Source: Haloarcula mannanilytica
GTDB lineage: Archaea; Halobacteriota; Halobacteria; Halobacteriales; Haloarculaceae
Reading direction: 5' to 3'
DNA length: 64,000 nt
Assembly (NCBI RefSeq): GCF_005406125.1
Contig: NZ_BIXZ01000009.1
Location: 80,435 to 144,434 of the forward strand
Shown here: positions 34,001 through 41,564 of the stretch, piece by piece
Numbering within the stretch: position 1 is the stretch's first letter
Layout of the letters: each line of letters opens with the position of its first letter
Notes under the pieces: generated by a model
Told to the model about the DNA's origin: nothing
Seen by the model: the letters and a program-made list of their open reading frames with translations, nothing else
Database searches by the model: none
Position numbers and translations under genes: made by a program

Positions 34001-34396
34001 ATGAGTCTGGAAGTCATCGACCGCCACAGCGAAGCACTGTTCGAGTTCCTCTGGTGTCCCGTCTGCGGGCACGAGATATTCAGTCACATTCCGTTCGAAG
34101 GTGTGTTCTGCAAGAACTGCAACACACAGGTCGAACTCCAAGAATCCCGAGAGACACGCGGCTACGAGGAGGCCGTGCTCGCCTGCTTCGACACCCACTC
34201 AACGTGGAACCTCCACGTCGACGAAAAGCTCCGTCGCGATCTACCCGATGGGTCGGCACGGGTGAAGATCCTCGGCGCACCGGGTGCCTACGAGGTCGAC
34301 TGGTGGAGTCCAGCACCCGGCGATGACTGGCAGCCGGTCGAGCGTGGTGAATTCGATGAGGTCGACGAACCAGCCGATATCTCCCATCTCGCGTAG
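34001..34396 (+). CDS. Zinc-ribbon hypothetical protein
   Basis: 131 aa from MSLEVIDRHSEALFEFLWCPVC. A zinc ribbon CPVCGHE and CKNCNTQ is followed by an alpha/beta region (LACFDTHSTWNLHVDE, ARVKILGAPGAYEVDWWSPAPG). Upstream starts are rejected because they would read through hairpin copy 7. The gene follows the previous zinc protein in the same direction. Unknown role. Confidence 0.7.
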   Translation: MSLEVIDRHSEALFEFLWCPVCGHEIFSHIPFEGVFCKNCNTQVELQESRETRGYEEAVLACFDTHSTWNLHVDEKLRRDLPDGSARVKILGAPGAYEVDWWSPAPGDDWQPVERGEFDEVDEPADISHLA

Positions 34397-34423
34397 GGGC
34401 AAGCAGTCCCTGTGACTGTTTTT

Positions 34424-34447
34424 CACCCCCTGAGGGGTGCGGGGGTG
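34424..34447 (+). promoter_or_regulatory. Leader hairpin copy 8
   Basis: Perfect 7-bp stem CACCCCC (34424-34430) with GGGGGTG (34441-34447), loop TGAGGGGTGC, preceded by a T run; ATG at 34476. The inner CCCC could pair with the loop GGGG instead. Confidence 0.8.
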
Positions 34448-34475
34448 CTCGAACGAGTAGCTCCCGAACAGACCA

Positions 34476-34877
34476 ATGAGTAGACCTAGCGACACACACT
34501 CGATTGAACAGACACACCCAGCGAGCGACTGCGACATCGCCTACGTCGGGTATCGGCAGAGCGGGCAGGCTATCGTTGAGAAACGTCCCGGCCAAGAACG
34601 GCTCACACCAGAGCGGAGTCTCGCGCTGGTGAATCACAGTCCCTCGGGATTCGAATGGGGATATGGTGGTAGTGGTCCGGCACAACTCGCGCTCGCACTC
34701 CTCCTCGACTACACAGGTGACGAAGCGTTCGCCCTCGACCACTACCAGGCATTCAAAACCGAGGTCGTGAGCCAACTGGACTGTGCTGGGTCTGCTGGAC
34801 GCTGGCGACTCACCGGGGCCGAGATCGACGCAATCCTTCACGAAACACCCGGCGAGCCGGCCGCACCGTCCATCTGA
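34476..34877 (+). CDS. DUF6166-like protein, paralogue 1
   Basis: 133 aa. Contains the family core YVGYRQSGQAIVEKR, LTPERSLALVNHSPSGFEWGYGG, SGPAQLALALLLDYTGDEAFAL and HYQAFKTEVVSQL, ending WRLTGAEIDAIL. I know this as DUF6166, common on haloarchaeal and bacterial mobile elements and of unknown function. A second, longer copy occurs at 35944. Preceded by hairpin copy 8. Confidence 0.8.
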   Translation: MSRPSDTHSIEQTHPASDCDIAYVGYRQSGQAIVEKRPGQERLTPERSLALVNHSPSGFEWGYGGSGPAQLALALLLDYTGDEAFALDHYQAFKTEVVSQLDCAGSAGRWRLTGAEIDAILHETPGEPAAPSI

Positions 34878-34900
34878 ATATCAATCACCGAAGGTAACCC

Positions 34901-35179
34901 ATGTCAGAACATACCCAACCATCTCGTGCGGATGACGAATCGACCGCAGCCAGTGAACAGACGACACGAACGGAGTACGTCGAACGCAGTGACGTCGGCG
35001 TCTCCCTCACCGTGAAGCTTACTCGCGGGACGGGCACCCGCGATCAGGACAAAATCGTGGCCAAAGCGAAAGGCAAGACTCTCGAAGACGCTCGCGAGGA
35101 CATGGAGATTCTTCGGGAGTACATCCACGATCTCGCTGAGGACGCCCGCCAGATCCAACCCGAGGAAGAAGACGAGTAA
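34901..35179 (+). CDS. Small acidic hypothetical protein
   Basis: 92 aa. A disordered head is followed by TEYVERSDVGVSLTVKLTRGTGTRDQD and a helix (LEDAREDMEILREYIHDLAEDARQI). This strand-then-long-helix pattern is common in small plasmid-borne haloarchaeal proteins; I do not recognise a function. 23 nt after the DUF6166-like gene, so probably co-transcribed. Confidence 0.65.
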   Translation: MSEHTQPSRADDESTAASEQTTRTEYVERSDVGVSLTVKLTRGTGTRDQDKIVAKAKGKTLEDAREDMEILREYIHDLAEDARQIQPEEEDE

Positions 35180-35198
35180 CGGCGGGGGCTGTTTTTTG

Positions 35199-35222
35199 TC
35201 GCCTCAGCAGTGACGGAGGCGA
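35199..35222 (+). promoter_or_regulatory. Leader hairpin copy 16 (divergent member)
   Basis: Perfect stem TCGCCTC (35199-35205) with GAGGCGA (35216-35222), loop AGCAGTGACG, preceded by GTTTTTTG; start codon GTG at 35229. The loop lacks GGGTG, so membership is less certain. Confidence 0.45.
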
Positions 35223-35228
35223 TCATCA

Positions 35229-35450
35229 GTGAGCAATCCAGACGGTCAAACAACAGACGCAAGCGATCTTTCGCCAGAACAACGGCTCGAGCCATCGAAT
35301 ACGCGACTCATCAACGCTGGTATCGTGACGATCAACAATATGGAGACGCTGCGAGCCTGCGTCGCCTACGAGAACGCGAATCAGCAACGGGTCCAGATCC
35401 TCCGCCAGCTTGAACAGCGGGCCAGCGAACTCCGCGCACAAGACGATTGA
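35229..35450 (+). CDS. Small hypothetical protein
   Basis: 73 aa from GTG 35229, 6 nt after the hairpin. Two helices are predicted by eye: TRLINAGIVTINNMETLRACVAYE and QRVQILRQLEQRASELRAQ. The hydrophobic spacing suggests a helical hairpin or HTH-like fragment, but no DNA-binding signature is clear. Confidence 0.5.
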   Translation: MSNPDGQTTDASDLSPEQRLEPSNTRLINAGIVTINNMETLRACVAYENANQQRVQILRQLEQRASELRAQDD

Positions 35451-35474
35451 CCCAACGCCCGGAGGTGTCTGTCG

Positions 35475-35496
35475 GAGCCTCGGTGGGTGGAGGCTC
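35475..35496 (+). promoter_or_regulatory. Leader hairpin copy 9
   Basis: Perfect stem GAGCCT (35475-35480) with AGGCTC (35491-35496), loop CGGTGGGTGG; ATG at 35504, 7 nt later. Confidence 0.65.
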
Positions 35497-35503
35497 AATC
35501 CAG

Positions 35504-35803
35504 ATGAGCGATCGACCAGAGATCGAGATTCAACGACAGACCGCATTCGGTGACGATGGCCAACTCGAAGTAACCGAAACAAGCGTCGAGACCTCGCTTG
35601 AGGACTTCGGCGCTGACGTGGATCATCGTGACCGGGATTCACGTCTTGATCAGCCCGAGGCGTGTGAGTTCGGCGTCGACGATCGACCCGAAGTTGAGCA
35701 AACATCCGAGGGAGATCAGTCAACACTCTTCGCTGATACGGACGAGGATCAGCAGACCCTCGCTGGCGACGATGCAGCCGCTCGCTGTCTCTTCGAAGAA
35801 TAG
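35504..35803 (+). CDS. Small acidic, probably disordered hypothetical protein
   Basis: 99 aa from MSDRPEIEIQRQTAFGDDGQLEV; a TTG at 35447 would translate the hairpin and is rejected. Very rich in Asp/Glu with no hydrophobic core apart from its ends (ACEFGVDD, STLFADTDEDQQTL, AARCLFEE). The STLFADT...QQTL and CLFEE pieces resemble short linear motifs such as PIP-like boxes (Q-x-x-L-x-x-F-F type), but none is exact. Confidence 0.5.
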   Translation: MSDRPEIEIQRQTAFGDDGQLEVTETSVETSLEDFGADVDHRDRDSRLDQPEACEFGVDDRPEVEQTSEGDQSTLFADTDEDQQTLAGDDAAARCLFEE

Positions 35804-35900
35804 GCTTGCCTCTATCAGTTGGTTGTCTGATGAATTGTTATACTGAATTCTAACTTTGAAGCGACGTTGAGGGTCTAATAGCCGGTGGTGGTTTTTCGAC

Positions 35901-35919
35901 CCCCAGCAGGGGTGCGGGG
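35901..35919 (+). promoter_or_regulatory. Leader hairpin copy 10
   Basis: CCCC (35901-35904) with GGGG (35916-35919), loop AGCAGGGGTGC, preceded by GTTTTTCGA and followed by ATCC; ATG at 35944. Confidence 0.65.
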
Positions 35920-35943
35920 AATCCGAACGCCCGCATTCAACCG

Positions 35944-36630
35944 ATGGAGACGAATTCGACTACCGACCCACGAGCAGTCGTACAGGATACGGATGAGCGA
36001 TGTCAGGCGAGTACAGACCGCGTCGAGTACGTCGGGATGCGTGTCGACGGAACGCCAGTTGTCCTGAACCTCACCGCACACGAACGCCTCTCCCCCCATC
36101 AAAGTCTCGGTCTCGTGCGGCATAGCCCGGCGGGATTCGACTGGGGCTACGTCGGGAGCGGACCGGCACAGCTCGCCTGTGCGCTCCTCCTCGATTATAC
36201 CGACGACGAAACTGTCGCCCAGCATCACTACATCCAGTTCCGCAACGACGTGGTCAGTCAGCTGGTGTGTGATGGCCCGGCCGACTGCTGGCACCTCACC
36301 GGGGAGGATATCGAGGCGGCACTCGCTGAATTCGAAGAGTACCGAGCACTCACGCCAGATGGTGGGACGCCGTCATCGTCACTACCGGCGAACTGGAGTG
36401 CGGTGAGCCGGACAGATCGGACAGTCTTCCAACGTCGGGATATCGACCACTACGTCGTCCTCGCCGAAGGGAGCGAGGAGTGGTTGATCATACTTTGTGC
36501 GCAGGGGGACCGGGCGTATCCCGCCCCACTCGACCATCGAACACTTCCGGTCGAGAACAATCCTGCTTCAACCGTGCAGGCACTCGTCGCTGAGAGTAAC
36601 GATCTCGTCGAGCCAGAGGAGGACATCTGA
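35944..36630 (+). CDS. DUF6166-like protein, paralogue 2, with a C-terminal extension
   Basis: 228 aa. Residues about 20-115 repeat the DUF6166 core (EYVGMRVDGTPVVLNL, LSPHQSLGLVRHSPAGFDWG, SGPAQLACALLLDYTDDE, HYIQFRNDVVSQL, WHLTGEDIEAAL). An extra domain of about 100 residues follows, with FQRRDIDHYVVLAEGSEEW, LIILCAQGDRAYPAPLDHRTL. First gene of a three-gene translationally coupled unit (TGATGG at 36628). Confidence 0.75.
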   Translation: METNSTTDPRAVVQDTDERCQASTDRVEYVGMRVDGTPVVLNLTAHERLSPHQSLGLVRHSPAGFDWGYVGSGPAQLACALLLDYTDDETVAQHHYIQFRNDVVSQLVCDGPADCWHLTGEDIEAALAEFEEYRALTPDGGTPSSSLPANWSAVSRTDRTVFQRRDIDHYVVLAEGSEEWLIILCAQGDRAYPAPLDHRTLPVENNPASTVQALVAESNDLVEPEEDI

Positions 36631-36785
36631 TGGAGAACATCCGACTCTCGCGGGCCACGTACCAACTCATCGAACGCGCCGTCACGGCGCTGGAGTGCAT
36701 CGGCCGAGAACTCGAGCGATACAACGACCGGCATGAGCGAACAGCTGGGAAAGACACAGATGAGACGAATCCCAGCGAATCATGA
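36630..36785 (+). CDS. Very small hypothetical protein, middle gene of a coupled operon
   Basis: 51 aa (MENIRLSRATYQLIERAV). Its ATG shares a base with the upstream stop and its stop overlaps the downstream ATG (ATGA), so translation of all three genes appears coupled. The first helix (ATYQLIERAVTALECIGRELERY) is amphipathic. No family recognised; the tight overlaps are the evidence that it is real. Confidence 0.65.
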   Translation: MENIRLSRATYQLIERAVTALECIGRELERYNDRHERTAGKDTDETNPSES

Positions 36786-37318
36786 CTGACGAAGCGACGC
36801 TTGACTACTTCGAGGGCGAGAATTCAGCCGGTGAGTCTCGCTCGCTCACGCTGGAAGAGCGACTCCTCGCCCCGATATCCCCGTCCATCGGTCTGCGGGT
36901 GATTCCCGGTCGCGAGGATCCGCTCTATCTCCAAAATCGGGGAACAGAACGGTATCTTTTCCGCGACGATCACGACCGGTGGTTCATCCTTCAACCCTCG
37001 GCGAAGGACTCAGAAGAGGCGTTCGTCCGCTGGGTGTATCTCCCAGCAGACCGGCCCGAACGGCTGGCACAGTCAGCGCTTCGTCGACGGACAGTGACCG
37101 GCTATGATTATGTTCAGCGGTCGGCCGCACCAGATCCAGTCAGGTCGACGGTGACGGCGATGTTCGTCACGGAACGCTGGCCTGAGACCGCCTACGAGTG
37201 TGGGTCGTGTGAGACGCTGTTCGACACGTCACGAGAGCACGCCCTCCACTGCTGGGACGACCATCCGTGGGTGCCAAATCCTGAACAGGTGCGCCGTCGA
37301 CGCGAAGCCGACGAGTGA
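36782..37318 (+). CDS. Hypothetical protein with a C-terminal zinc-finger-like motif
   Basis: 178 aa. A beta-rich core (IGLRVIPGREDPLYLQNRG, RYLFRDDHDRWFILQPS, VRWVYLPADRPERLAQSAL) precedes CGSCETLFDTSREHALHCW, a C-x2-C then His/Cys arrangement like a C2H2-type finger with HALHCWDDH. It could bind nucleic acid or protein. It is the last gene of the coupled trio. Confidence 0.7.
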   Translation: MTDEATLDYFEGENSAGESRSLTLEERLLAPISPSIGLRVIPGREDPLYLQNRGTERYLFRDDHDRWFILQPSAKDSEEAFVRWVYLPADRPERLAQSALRRRTVTGYDYVQRSAAPDPVRSTVTAMFVTERWPETAYECGSCETLFDTSREHALHCWDDHPWVPNPEQVRRRREADE

Positions 37319-37358
37319 ATTGAAGAGCCGAAGCCAGGTGTCGGGACCGTCCAGATGA

Positions 37359-37399
37359 TTAACCAACAGTACTGGATTTTTGGGTAGAATGTTGGTTAA
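37359..37399. repeat. Inverted repeat copy 3
   Basis: TTAACCAACA (37359-37368) and TGTTGGTTAA (37390-37399), 21 bp apart; hairpin copy 11 and the gene at 37487 follow. Confidence 0.9.
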
Positions 37400-37411
37400 G
37401 AGGTTGTTTTT

Positions 37412-37437
37412 GCGCCCGTGAGAGGGGCGCAGGGCGC
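37412..37437 (+). promoter_or_regulatory. Leader hairpin copy 11
   Basis: Stem GCGCCC (37412-37417) with GGGCGC (37432-37437); the loop GTGAGAGGGGCGCA contains a second GGGCGC that could pair with the same 5' arm, giving two mutually exclusive hairpins. ATG at 37487. Confidence 0.7.
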
Positions 37438-37486
37438 GTGATGAGAGCGCTGTCGCGGGTGACGAATTCAATTTCGAGGAGACAAG

Positions 37487-38647
37487 ATGAAAGACCCAGA
37501 ATCCAGAACCGTGTTCGCCGGCGTCGACGGACGAACCGATACAGAACTACCCGACTGGTACCGCCGGAAGAAAACGGTCGACGAACCGAAGTCCTTCGCC
37601 GAGACGATTCGTGACCTCCCCCAGGCCGTCGAGACGACAGTCGCATACCGGAATCCCTACTCCGACGAGTGGGTCGAAACGGATCGCTTCAACGCCTTAG
37701 TCGAGCCGACGAGAGCGCGCGACCACGCGACAGACGATGAGCCCGGCGCAGACCCATTATTTCACGTCCCCACGGACAGTTACGCGATCATCAACCCGGT
37801 GGACGTGTACAGGCCCTTGGAAGAGGTCCTTCGCGAGGAGACCATCGACGGGACGCCGCTGGATGACGTGATGTTCGGCGAAATCCGGCGCTACCGGGGC
37901 GGTGGCGAGGTCCATATGGACGTGATGTTCGACGGCCTCGAAGTCCGGCTTCCCGGCCGGGCGGACCCGATCACGATGGCCGTGACCTCCGGCTACGACT
38001 TCTTCGGTGAGCACGCAGTCTACGTAGAGGGATTCGCTCAGGACGGGTACTGCTCGAATTCGATGCGCTCGCTCACCGATAAGGAGGTCATCAAGCACGT
38101 CGGGGACGTTCGGGACTTCCGGACCTGGTGGGAAGAGATTCTCGCACAGGTCGAGCTCGTCGCTGACGATCTCTTCGAGTTCATCCGAGATGCGCAGGAG
38201 ATTGATCTCGAGTTCTCCGAGCTCCCGTTCACCGTCACCGAATTTTACAGCCTGCTGGGATTCCCGGACTATCTCGCAGAGCGTGCTGCCGAGGACGCCG
38301 AAGCGAACGCAGCGTCGCCGTTTGCAATCGATATGTGGACGCTGCACTCCGGCGCGACATACGCGCTCACCCACTTTTTCCAGGGGAAAGAGGGCACGTC
38401 CCTCGACCAGTACGTCCGCGTTGCGAACGACATCCTGTTCAACCCGGAGGGCACCATCGAGCGCGTCGAACGAGCCTACGAGGAGCAGCTGGAGGCGGAC
38501 GGCGACGACGGGTCGCAGGCGTCGCTCGCCGGCGAGCGGGCGCTCGCGAGCATCGAGCGTGTGAACGAAGACCTGCAGGCCAACGTCGAGCAGTTCGAAG
38601 CACGTGAAGAGGCGCTTCGCGAGCGGTTCCAGCAGGTGACGAACTAG
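37487..38647 (+). CDS. DUF932-like phage/plasmid protein
   Basis: 386 aa. SYAIINPVDVYRPLEEVLREE, RYRGGGEVHMDVMFDGLEVRLPG, TSGYDFFGEHAVYVEGFAQDGYCSN in parts, and MRSLTDKEVIKHVGD match the DUF932 (TIGR03299-like) family encoded by phages and plasmids. The C-terminal 90 residues are coiled coil (IERVNEDLQANVEQFEAREEAL). The family has no settled function, though it often accompanies replication or restriction-evasion genes. Preceded by inverted repeat copy 3 and hairpin copy 11. Confidence 0.75.
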   Translation: MKDPESRTVFAGVDGRTDTELPDWYRRKKTVDEPKSFAETIRDLPQAVETTVAYRNPYSDEWVETDRFNALVEPTRARDHATDDEPGADPLFHVPTDSYAIINPVDVYRPLEEVLREETIDGTPLDDVMFGEIRRYRGGGEVHMDVMFDGLEVRLPGRADPITMAVTSGYDFFGEHAVYVEGFAQDGYCSNSMRSLTDKEVIKHVGDVRDFRTWWEEILAQVELVADDLFEFIRDAQEIDLEFSELPFTVTEFYSLLGFPDYLAERAAEDAEANAASPFAIDMWTLHSGATYALTHFFQGKEGTSLDQYVRVANDILFNPEGTIERVERAYEEQLEADGDDGSQASLAGERALASIERVNEDLQANVEQFEAREEALRERFQQVTN

Positions 38648-38674
38648 CGCAGTCATCCGTTTTCGCGTTTCCAT

Positions 38675-38806
38675 ATGGCAAACGAAAACGCCCACCAGCA
38701 GTGTCCGGTCTGTGATCGCCGAATCGCGAGCGTGACAATCGTCGGGCCGAGTGAAGCAGTGGTCACGCCGTGCGGGCATCGTATCGTTCCCCACCGACTC
38801 GACTGA
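38675..38806 (+). CDS. Tiny zinc-binding protein
   Basis: 43 aa (MANENAHQQCPVCDRRI ... VTPCGHRIVPHRLD). CPVC and CGH-x-x-x-x-H supply a four-ligand zinc site. 27 nt after the DUF932-like gene. Size and layout resemble other miniature haloarchaeal zinc proteins. Confidence 0.6.
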   Translation: MANENAHQQCPVCDRRIASVTIVGPSEAVVTPCGHRIVPHRLD

Positions 38807-38854
38807 AGGCCTGACTCACCGTTGAGCGGACACGGTGGCTACGTCGTCTCTATA

Positions 38855-38896
38855 TTAACCAACGATGTGCGGGTTCTGGAGACTAGTGTTGGTTAA
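38855..38896. repeat. Inverted repeat copy 4
   Basis: TTAACCAACG (38855-38864) and TGTTGGTTAA (38887-38896), 22 bp apart, one mismatch at the inner end of the left arm; hairpin copy 12 and the gene at 38967 follow. Confidence 0.9.
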
Positions 38897-38920
38897 TAGC
38901 GGACTGCGGCTCCGTTTATT

Positions 38921-38943
38921 GCCCCTCAGAGAGGGTGCAGGGC
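38921..38943 (+). promoter_or_regulatory. Leader hairpin copy 12
   Basis: GCCC (38921-38924) with GGGC (38940-38943), loop CTCAGAGAGGGTGCA, preceded by CGTTTATT; ATG at 38967. Confidence 0.65.
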
Positions 38944-38966
38944 GGCTGGATTCGCCCTCGCAGCCC

Positions 38967-39974
38967 ATGTTCATGTCGCTCGAAATCAACTCCAGCAGCA
39001 GTACTGATCGCGACATCACCGCTGCCAGACAAGCCGACGTCGTGGCGTTCCTCCATCGAGCGCCGTTCGCTCTGGATGCGTATCGGCTCGGATTCTTGCC
39101 TGGGTTCCGAGAAGACTGTGGGTACCAGCAGACCCAGTATCAGGACCTGAACATCCCCGTCGGGATGCTCGATAACGACTTTCGGAATCCCGATCTGGAT
39201 CGGTACGTCGCCCGATTTTTCGAATACGAACCCAAGGTTGGCGTGATCGGAGATGTGTACGAGGGAGACGACGTCGACGAGTACGTGGCCGCTGCCCGCG
39301 AAGTTCAGGCGAGTTATCCCGACGCAGAACTCATCATCGTCCCAAAGTGTCGCGAGGTGATCGACACGATCCCGAACGACCTCGTGCTCGGTTACTCGCG
39401 GGGGTACGCCGACCGATTGGCGCACGAGTTCTCCGAGCCGACCGACTGGCGTGGCCGTCGTGTTCACATCTTGGGGGGCAGCCCACCGAAACAGTGGGAC
39501 GTCATCCAGCAGTTGACCCGACCGACACTCACGGACGACCCACCGGCCGACATCGTCGGCCTCGACTGGAACGGGCTGCATCGCGGCGCGCAGTTCGGGG
39601 AGTTCTGGACGGCTGACGGCTGGGATGATAGCGGTCGTGACGCCTCCCACGTCACAGTTCGGAAGACAGTCCGACACAGTCTCGCCCGCATCAAGGCCTT
39701 CTGGCAGTCTCACGGCGTCTGGCCCGACTCAACGCCACATAGCGACATCCTCGAAATCGAGTACGAGGGTCCGTCACCGACCAATCTCGATAGCGCTGTG
39801 TGTACCGAATGCGAAGCGAACGTCTGGACGACTCGACGCGGTCCCTTCATCGCTGAGTATGATACCGGCGTGCTCTGTGGCTACTGCAGCTACGAGTGCT
39901 ACTTCTCACATCGCCATCGGAACAACCTGGAGGAGATCGCCAGCGAGCAGAGCGTGTACATTCCACCGGCGTGA
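38967..39974 (+). CDS. DUF6610-like protein, TIM-barrel-like, with a C-terminal zinc site
   Basis: 335 aa from MFMSLEINSSSS; upstream frames cross the hairpin and are rejected. ADVVAFLHRAPFALDAYRLGFLPGFREDCGYQQTQ in parts, then NIPVGMLDNDF, PKVGVIGDVYEGDD, AELIIVPKCREVI, VLGYSRGYAD, RRVHILGGSPPKQWDVI and ADIVGLDWNGLHRGAQFGEFW follow each other as strand-helix units, like the barrel of tRNA-guanine transglycosylase relatives. The C-terminus has CTECEAN and CGYCSYECYF. I recall the name DUF6610; enzymatic activity is inference. Confidence 0.7.
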   Translation: MFMSLEINSSSSTDRDITAARQADVVAFLHRAPFALDAYRLGFLPGFREDCGYQQTQYQDLNIPVGMLDNDFRNPDLDRYVARFFEYEPKVGVIGDVYEGDDVDEYVAAAREVQASYPDAELIIVPKCREVIDTIPNDLVLGYSRGYADRLAHEFSEPTDWRGRRVHILGGSPPKQWDVIQQLTRPTLTDDPPADIVGLDWNGLHRGAQFGEFWTADGWDDSGRDASHVTVRKTVRHSLARIKAFWQSHGVWPDSTPHSDILEIEYEGPSPTNLDSAVCTECEANVWTTRRGPFIAEYDTGVLCGYCSYECYFSHRHRNNLEEIASEQSVYIPPA

Positions 39975-39994
39975 CGCTACGAGTGGTTTTTCGC

Positions 39995-40014
39995 GCCCCG
40001 GAGGGGGCGAGGGC
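39995..40014 (+). promoter_or_regulatory. Leader hairpin copy 13
   Basis: GCCC (39995-39998) with GGGC (40011-40014), loop CGGAGGGGGCGA, preceded by GTTTTTCGC and followed by TCGATCC; GTG start at 40050. CGCCCC can also pair with the loop GGGGCG. Confidence 0.65.
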
Positions 40015-40049
40015 TCGATCCAAAAAGTCCTCCGAGAAGGTGATTTTCC

Positions 40050-40397
40050 GTGAGTCAACAACAGCGTCCGAACGATGTCTCGATTGACGACATTCCAGTC
40101 GACGTATCGAACACCCAATCAGGCGAGGTCGACCCCGCCGAGGTACCCGAGGAGATTCGGTCGATCACTCGTGGACTCGCAAGCGAGCAACCGCCGACGA
40201 ATCCGCTCGTCGTCCTGAAGGCCGCCCGCTGGTGGTATATACATGGTAAGGGCGGGACCGATCCTGCGTTCCAGTGGGCCATCGAGTGGGCACGACACCT
40301 CGCGACGGACACGCCGAGCGATGTCGACCAGTTCGACGCGTTCCTTGAGTACCTCGTCACGGTCGGCTTCGCTGACGAGAAAGCAGCGCTCCGATAG
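40050..40397 (+). CDS. Hypothetical protein
   Basis: 115 aa from GTG 40050. An acidic head precedes a helical domain: EEIRSITRGLASEQ, NPLVVLKAARWWYIHGKGGTDPAFQWAIEWARHL, FDAFLEYLVTVGFADEKAAL. The aromatic-rich central helix is distinctive but I do not recognise a family. Preceded by hairpin copy 13 and followed by copy 14 and the ArdC-like gene. Confidence 0.65.
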   Translation: MSQQQRPNDVSIDDIPVDVSNTQSGEVDPAEVPEEIRSITRGLASEQPPTNPLVVLKAARWWYIHGKGGTDPAFQWAIEWARHLATDTPSDVDQFDAFLEYLVTVGFADEKAALR

Positions 40398-40441
40398 CAG
40401 CTCCGATCTAAACCCCCCGAAGTCGCGCCGATGTTTATCGT

Positions 40442-40463
40442 GCGCCCCCGAGGGGTGCGGCGC
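40442..40463 (+). promoter_or_regulatory. Leader hairpin copy 14
   Basis: Stem GCGCC (40442-40446) with GGCGC (40459-40463), loop CCCGAGGGGTGC, which can itself fold as CCC/GGG; preceded by TGTTTATCG. ATG at 40501. Confidence 0.7.
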
Positions 40464-40500
40464 GTCCTGACTTCTCGGAGACGTCGTCGTACTCGATGTG

Positions 40501-41439
40501 ATGCAATCCATGATGACAGCCAGTGAGTCGGGGGTCTCGTTCGAGGAGACCGACACCCGACACGACAAGATGCACAGTACGATCGAAGACTGGATCGACG
40601 ATCTCGTCGCAGACGTCGACGAGGCAAAAGCCAGCCAACAGTTCCAGGAGTGGCTCGATGTCCAGTCCCGATTCCACGACTATTCTCATCGTAACACCCT
40701 CCTGATCAAACTCCAGTGTCCCGAGGCGACCCGCGTGGCGGGCTACAATACGTGGAGATCGGAGTTCGACCGGCACGTCCAAGAGGGCGAACAGGCGATC
40801 TGGATCTGGGCACCCATTATTACGAAGCAGTGCCCCGAGTGCGAGAACTCACCGAGCTACCACGAGCAAAGCGACTGTGACTATGACGAGACATCGCCCG
40901 AGGAGTGGTCGAAAGGACTGGTTGGATTCAAACCAACGGCAGTCTTCGACGTGTCTCAAACCGAGGGCGAACCGCTACCCGAGCTGGAAACCGAGGCAGC
41001 TGGTGACGCCGACGACCTGGTGCCAGCGCTCCTCCATGCGGCAACTACTCTCGATATCGACGTCCGTGTCGTCGACGCTGCCGAGTGGGAGCATGGCGAC
41101 GCGAAAGGCGTCTGCAAACACCGGACTCTCCACGAGGGCCAGCCCGTCGTCGAAGCGAAAGCCCGCTCAAATCAGGCCGATCTCGCGGTGACATTGGTTC
41201 ACGAGTACGCCCACGCGCTGCTTCATTTCGATGGCGACGACGAGCCCGAGCGCGCAAAACGCGAGGTCGAAGCGGAAGCCGTTGCGTACATCGTCGGGCG
41301 GTATTTCAACCTGGATACGAGCGGGTCAGCGTTCTATCTTGCCGCGTGGCAGGACGACGATGCGGAGAGTATTCAGGAGCGTCTCGGCCGGATCAGTTCG
41401 ACCGCTCAGGAAATCATCGACACAGTTGTAGAGGGCTGA
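40501..41439 (+). CDS. ArdC-like antirestriction protein with metalloprotease motif
   Basis: 312 aa (GTG at 40498 also possible). The N-terminal part (FQEWLDVQSRFHDYSHRNTLLI, RVAGYNTWRSEF, EGEQAIWIWAPI) matches the ssDNA-binding domain of ArdC, with an inserted CPEC...C zinc loop. Then come KPTAVFDVSQTEGEPLPEL and a zincin active site, VHEYAHALLH, with a downstream EVEAEAVAYIVGRYF supplying the third ligand. ArdC proteins shield incoming conjugative DNA from host restriction, which fits the T4SS-like operon of this window. Preceded by hairpin copy 14. Confidence 0.82.
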   Translation: MQSMMTASESGVSFEETDTRHDKMHSTIEDWIDDLVADVDEAKASQQFQEWLDVQSRFHDYSHRNTLLIKLQCPEATRVAGYNTWRSEFDRHVQEGEQAIWIWAPIITKQCPECENSPSYHEQSDCDYDETSPEEWSKGLVGFKPTAVFDVSQTEGEPLPELETEAAGDADDLVPALLHAATTLDIDVRVVDAAEWEHGDAKGVCKHRTLHEGQPVVEAKARSNQADLAVTLVHEYAHALLHFDGDDEPERAKREVEAEAVAYIVGRYFNLDTSGSAFYLAAWQDDDAESIQERLGRISSTAQEIIDTVVEG

Positions 41440-41457
41440 ACACCCCCTTCCCGGCTG

Positions 41458-41499
41458 TTAACCAACGCCGGAGGGTACTCTGTCGACATTGTTGGTTAA
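41458..41499. repeat. Inverted repeat copy 5 (orphan)
   Basis: TTAACCAACG (41458-41467) and TGTTGGTTAA (41490-41499), 22 bp apart. No plus-strand gene follows; the AbiE-like pair lies downstream on the other strand. Confidence 0.9.
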
Positions 41500-41564
41500 T
41501 TCGTTCGGCATCCCGACCCCGTGTGTTTCGATCGGTCCCGAGACATACCCATCGACAGTCGATG

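Noticed and set aside
34432..34439. GAGGGGTG in the loop considered as the Shine-Dalgarno site
   Set aside because: It is about 37 nt from the start codon in this copy and at variable distance in others, too far for direct start selection.
34424..34447. Leader hairpins considered as ordinary intrinsic terminators of the upstream genes
   Set aside because: The T run comes before the hairpin, not after, several copies lie far from an upstream gene end, and loops are conserved. Termination at the T run itself remains possible.
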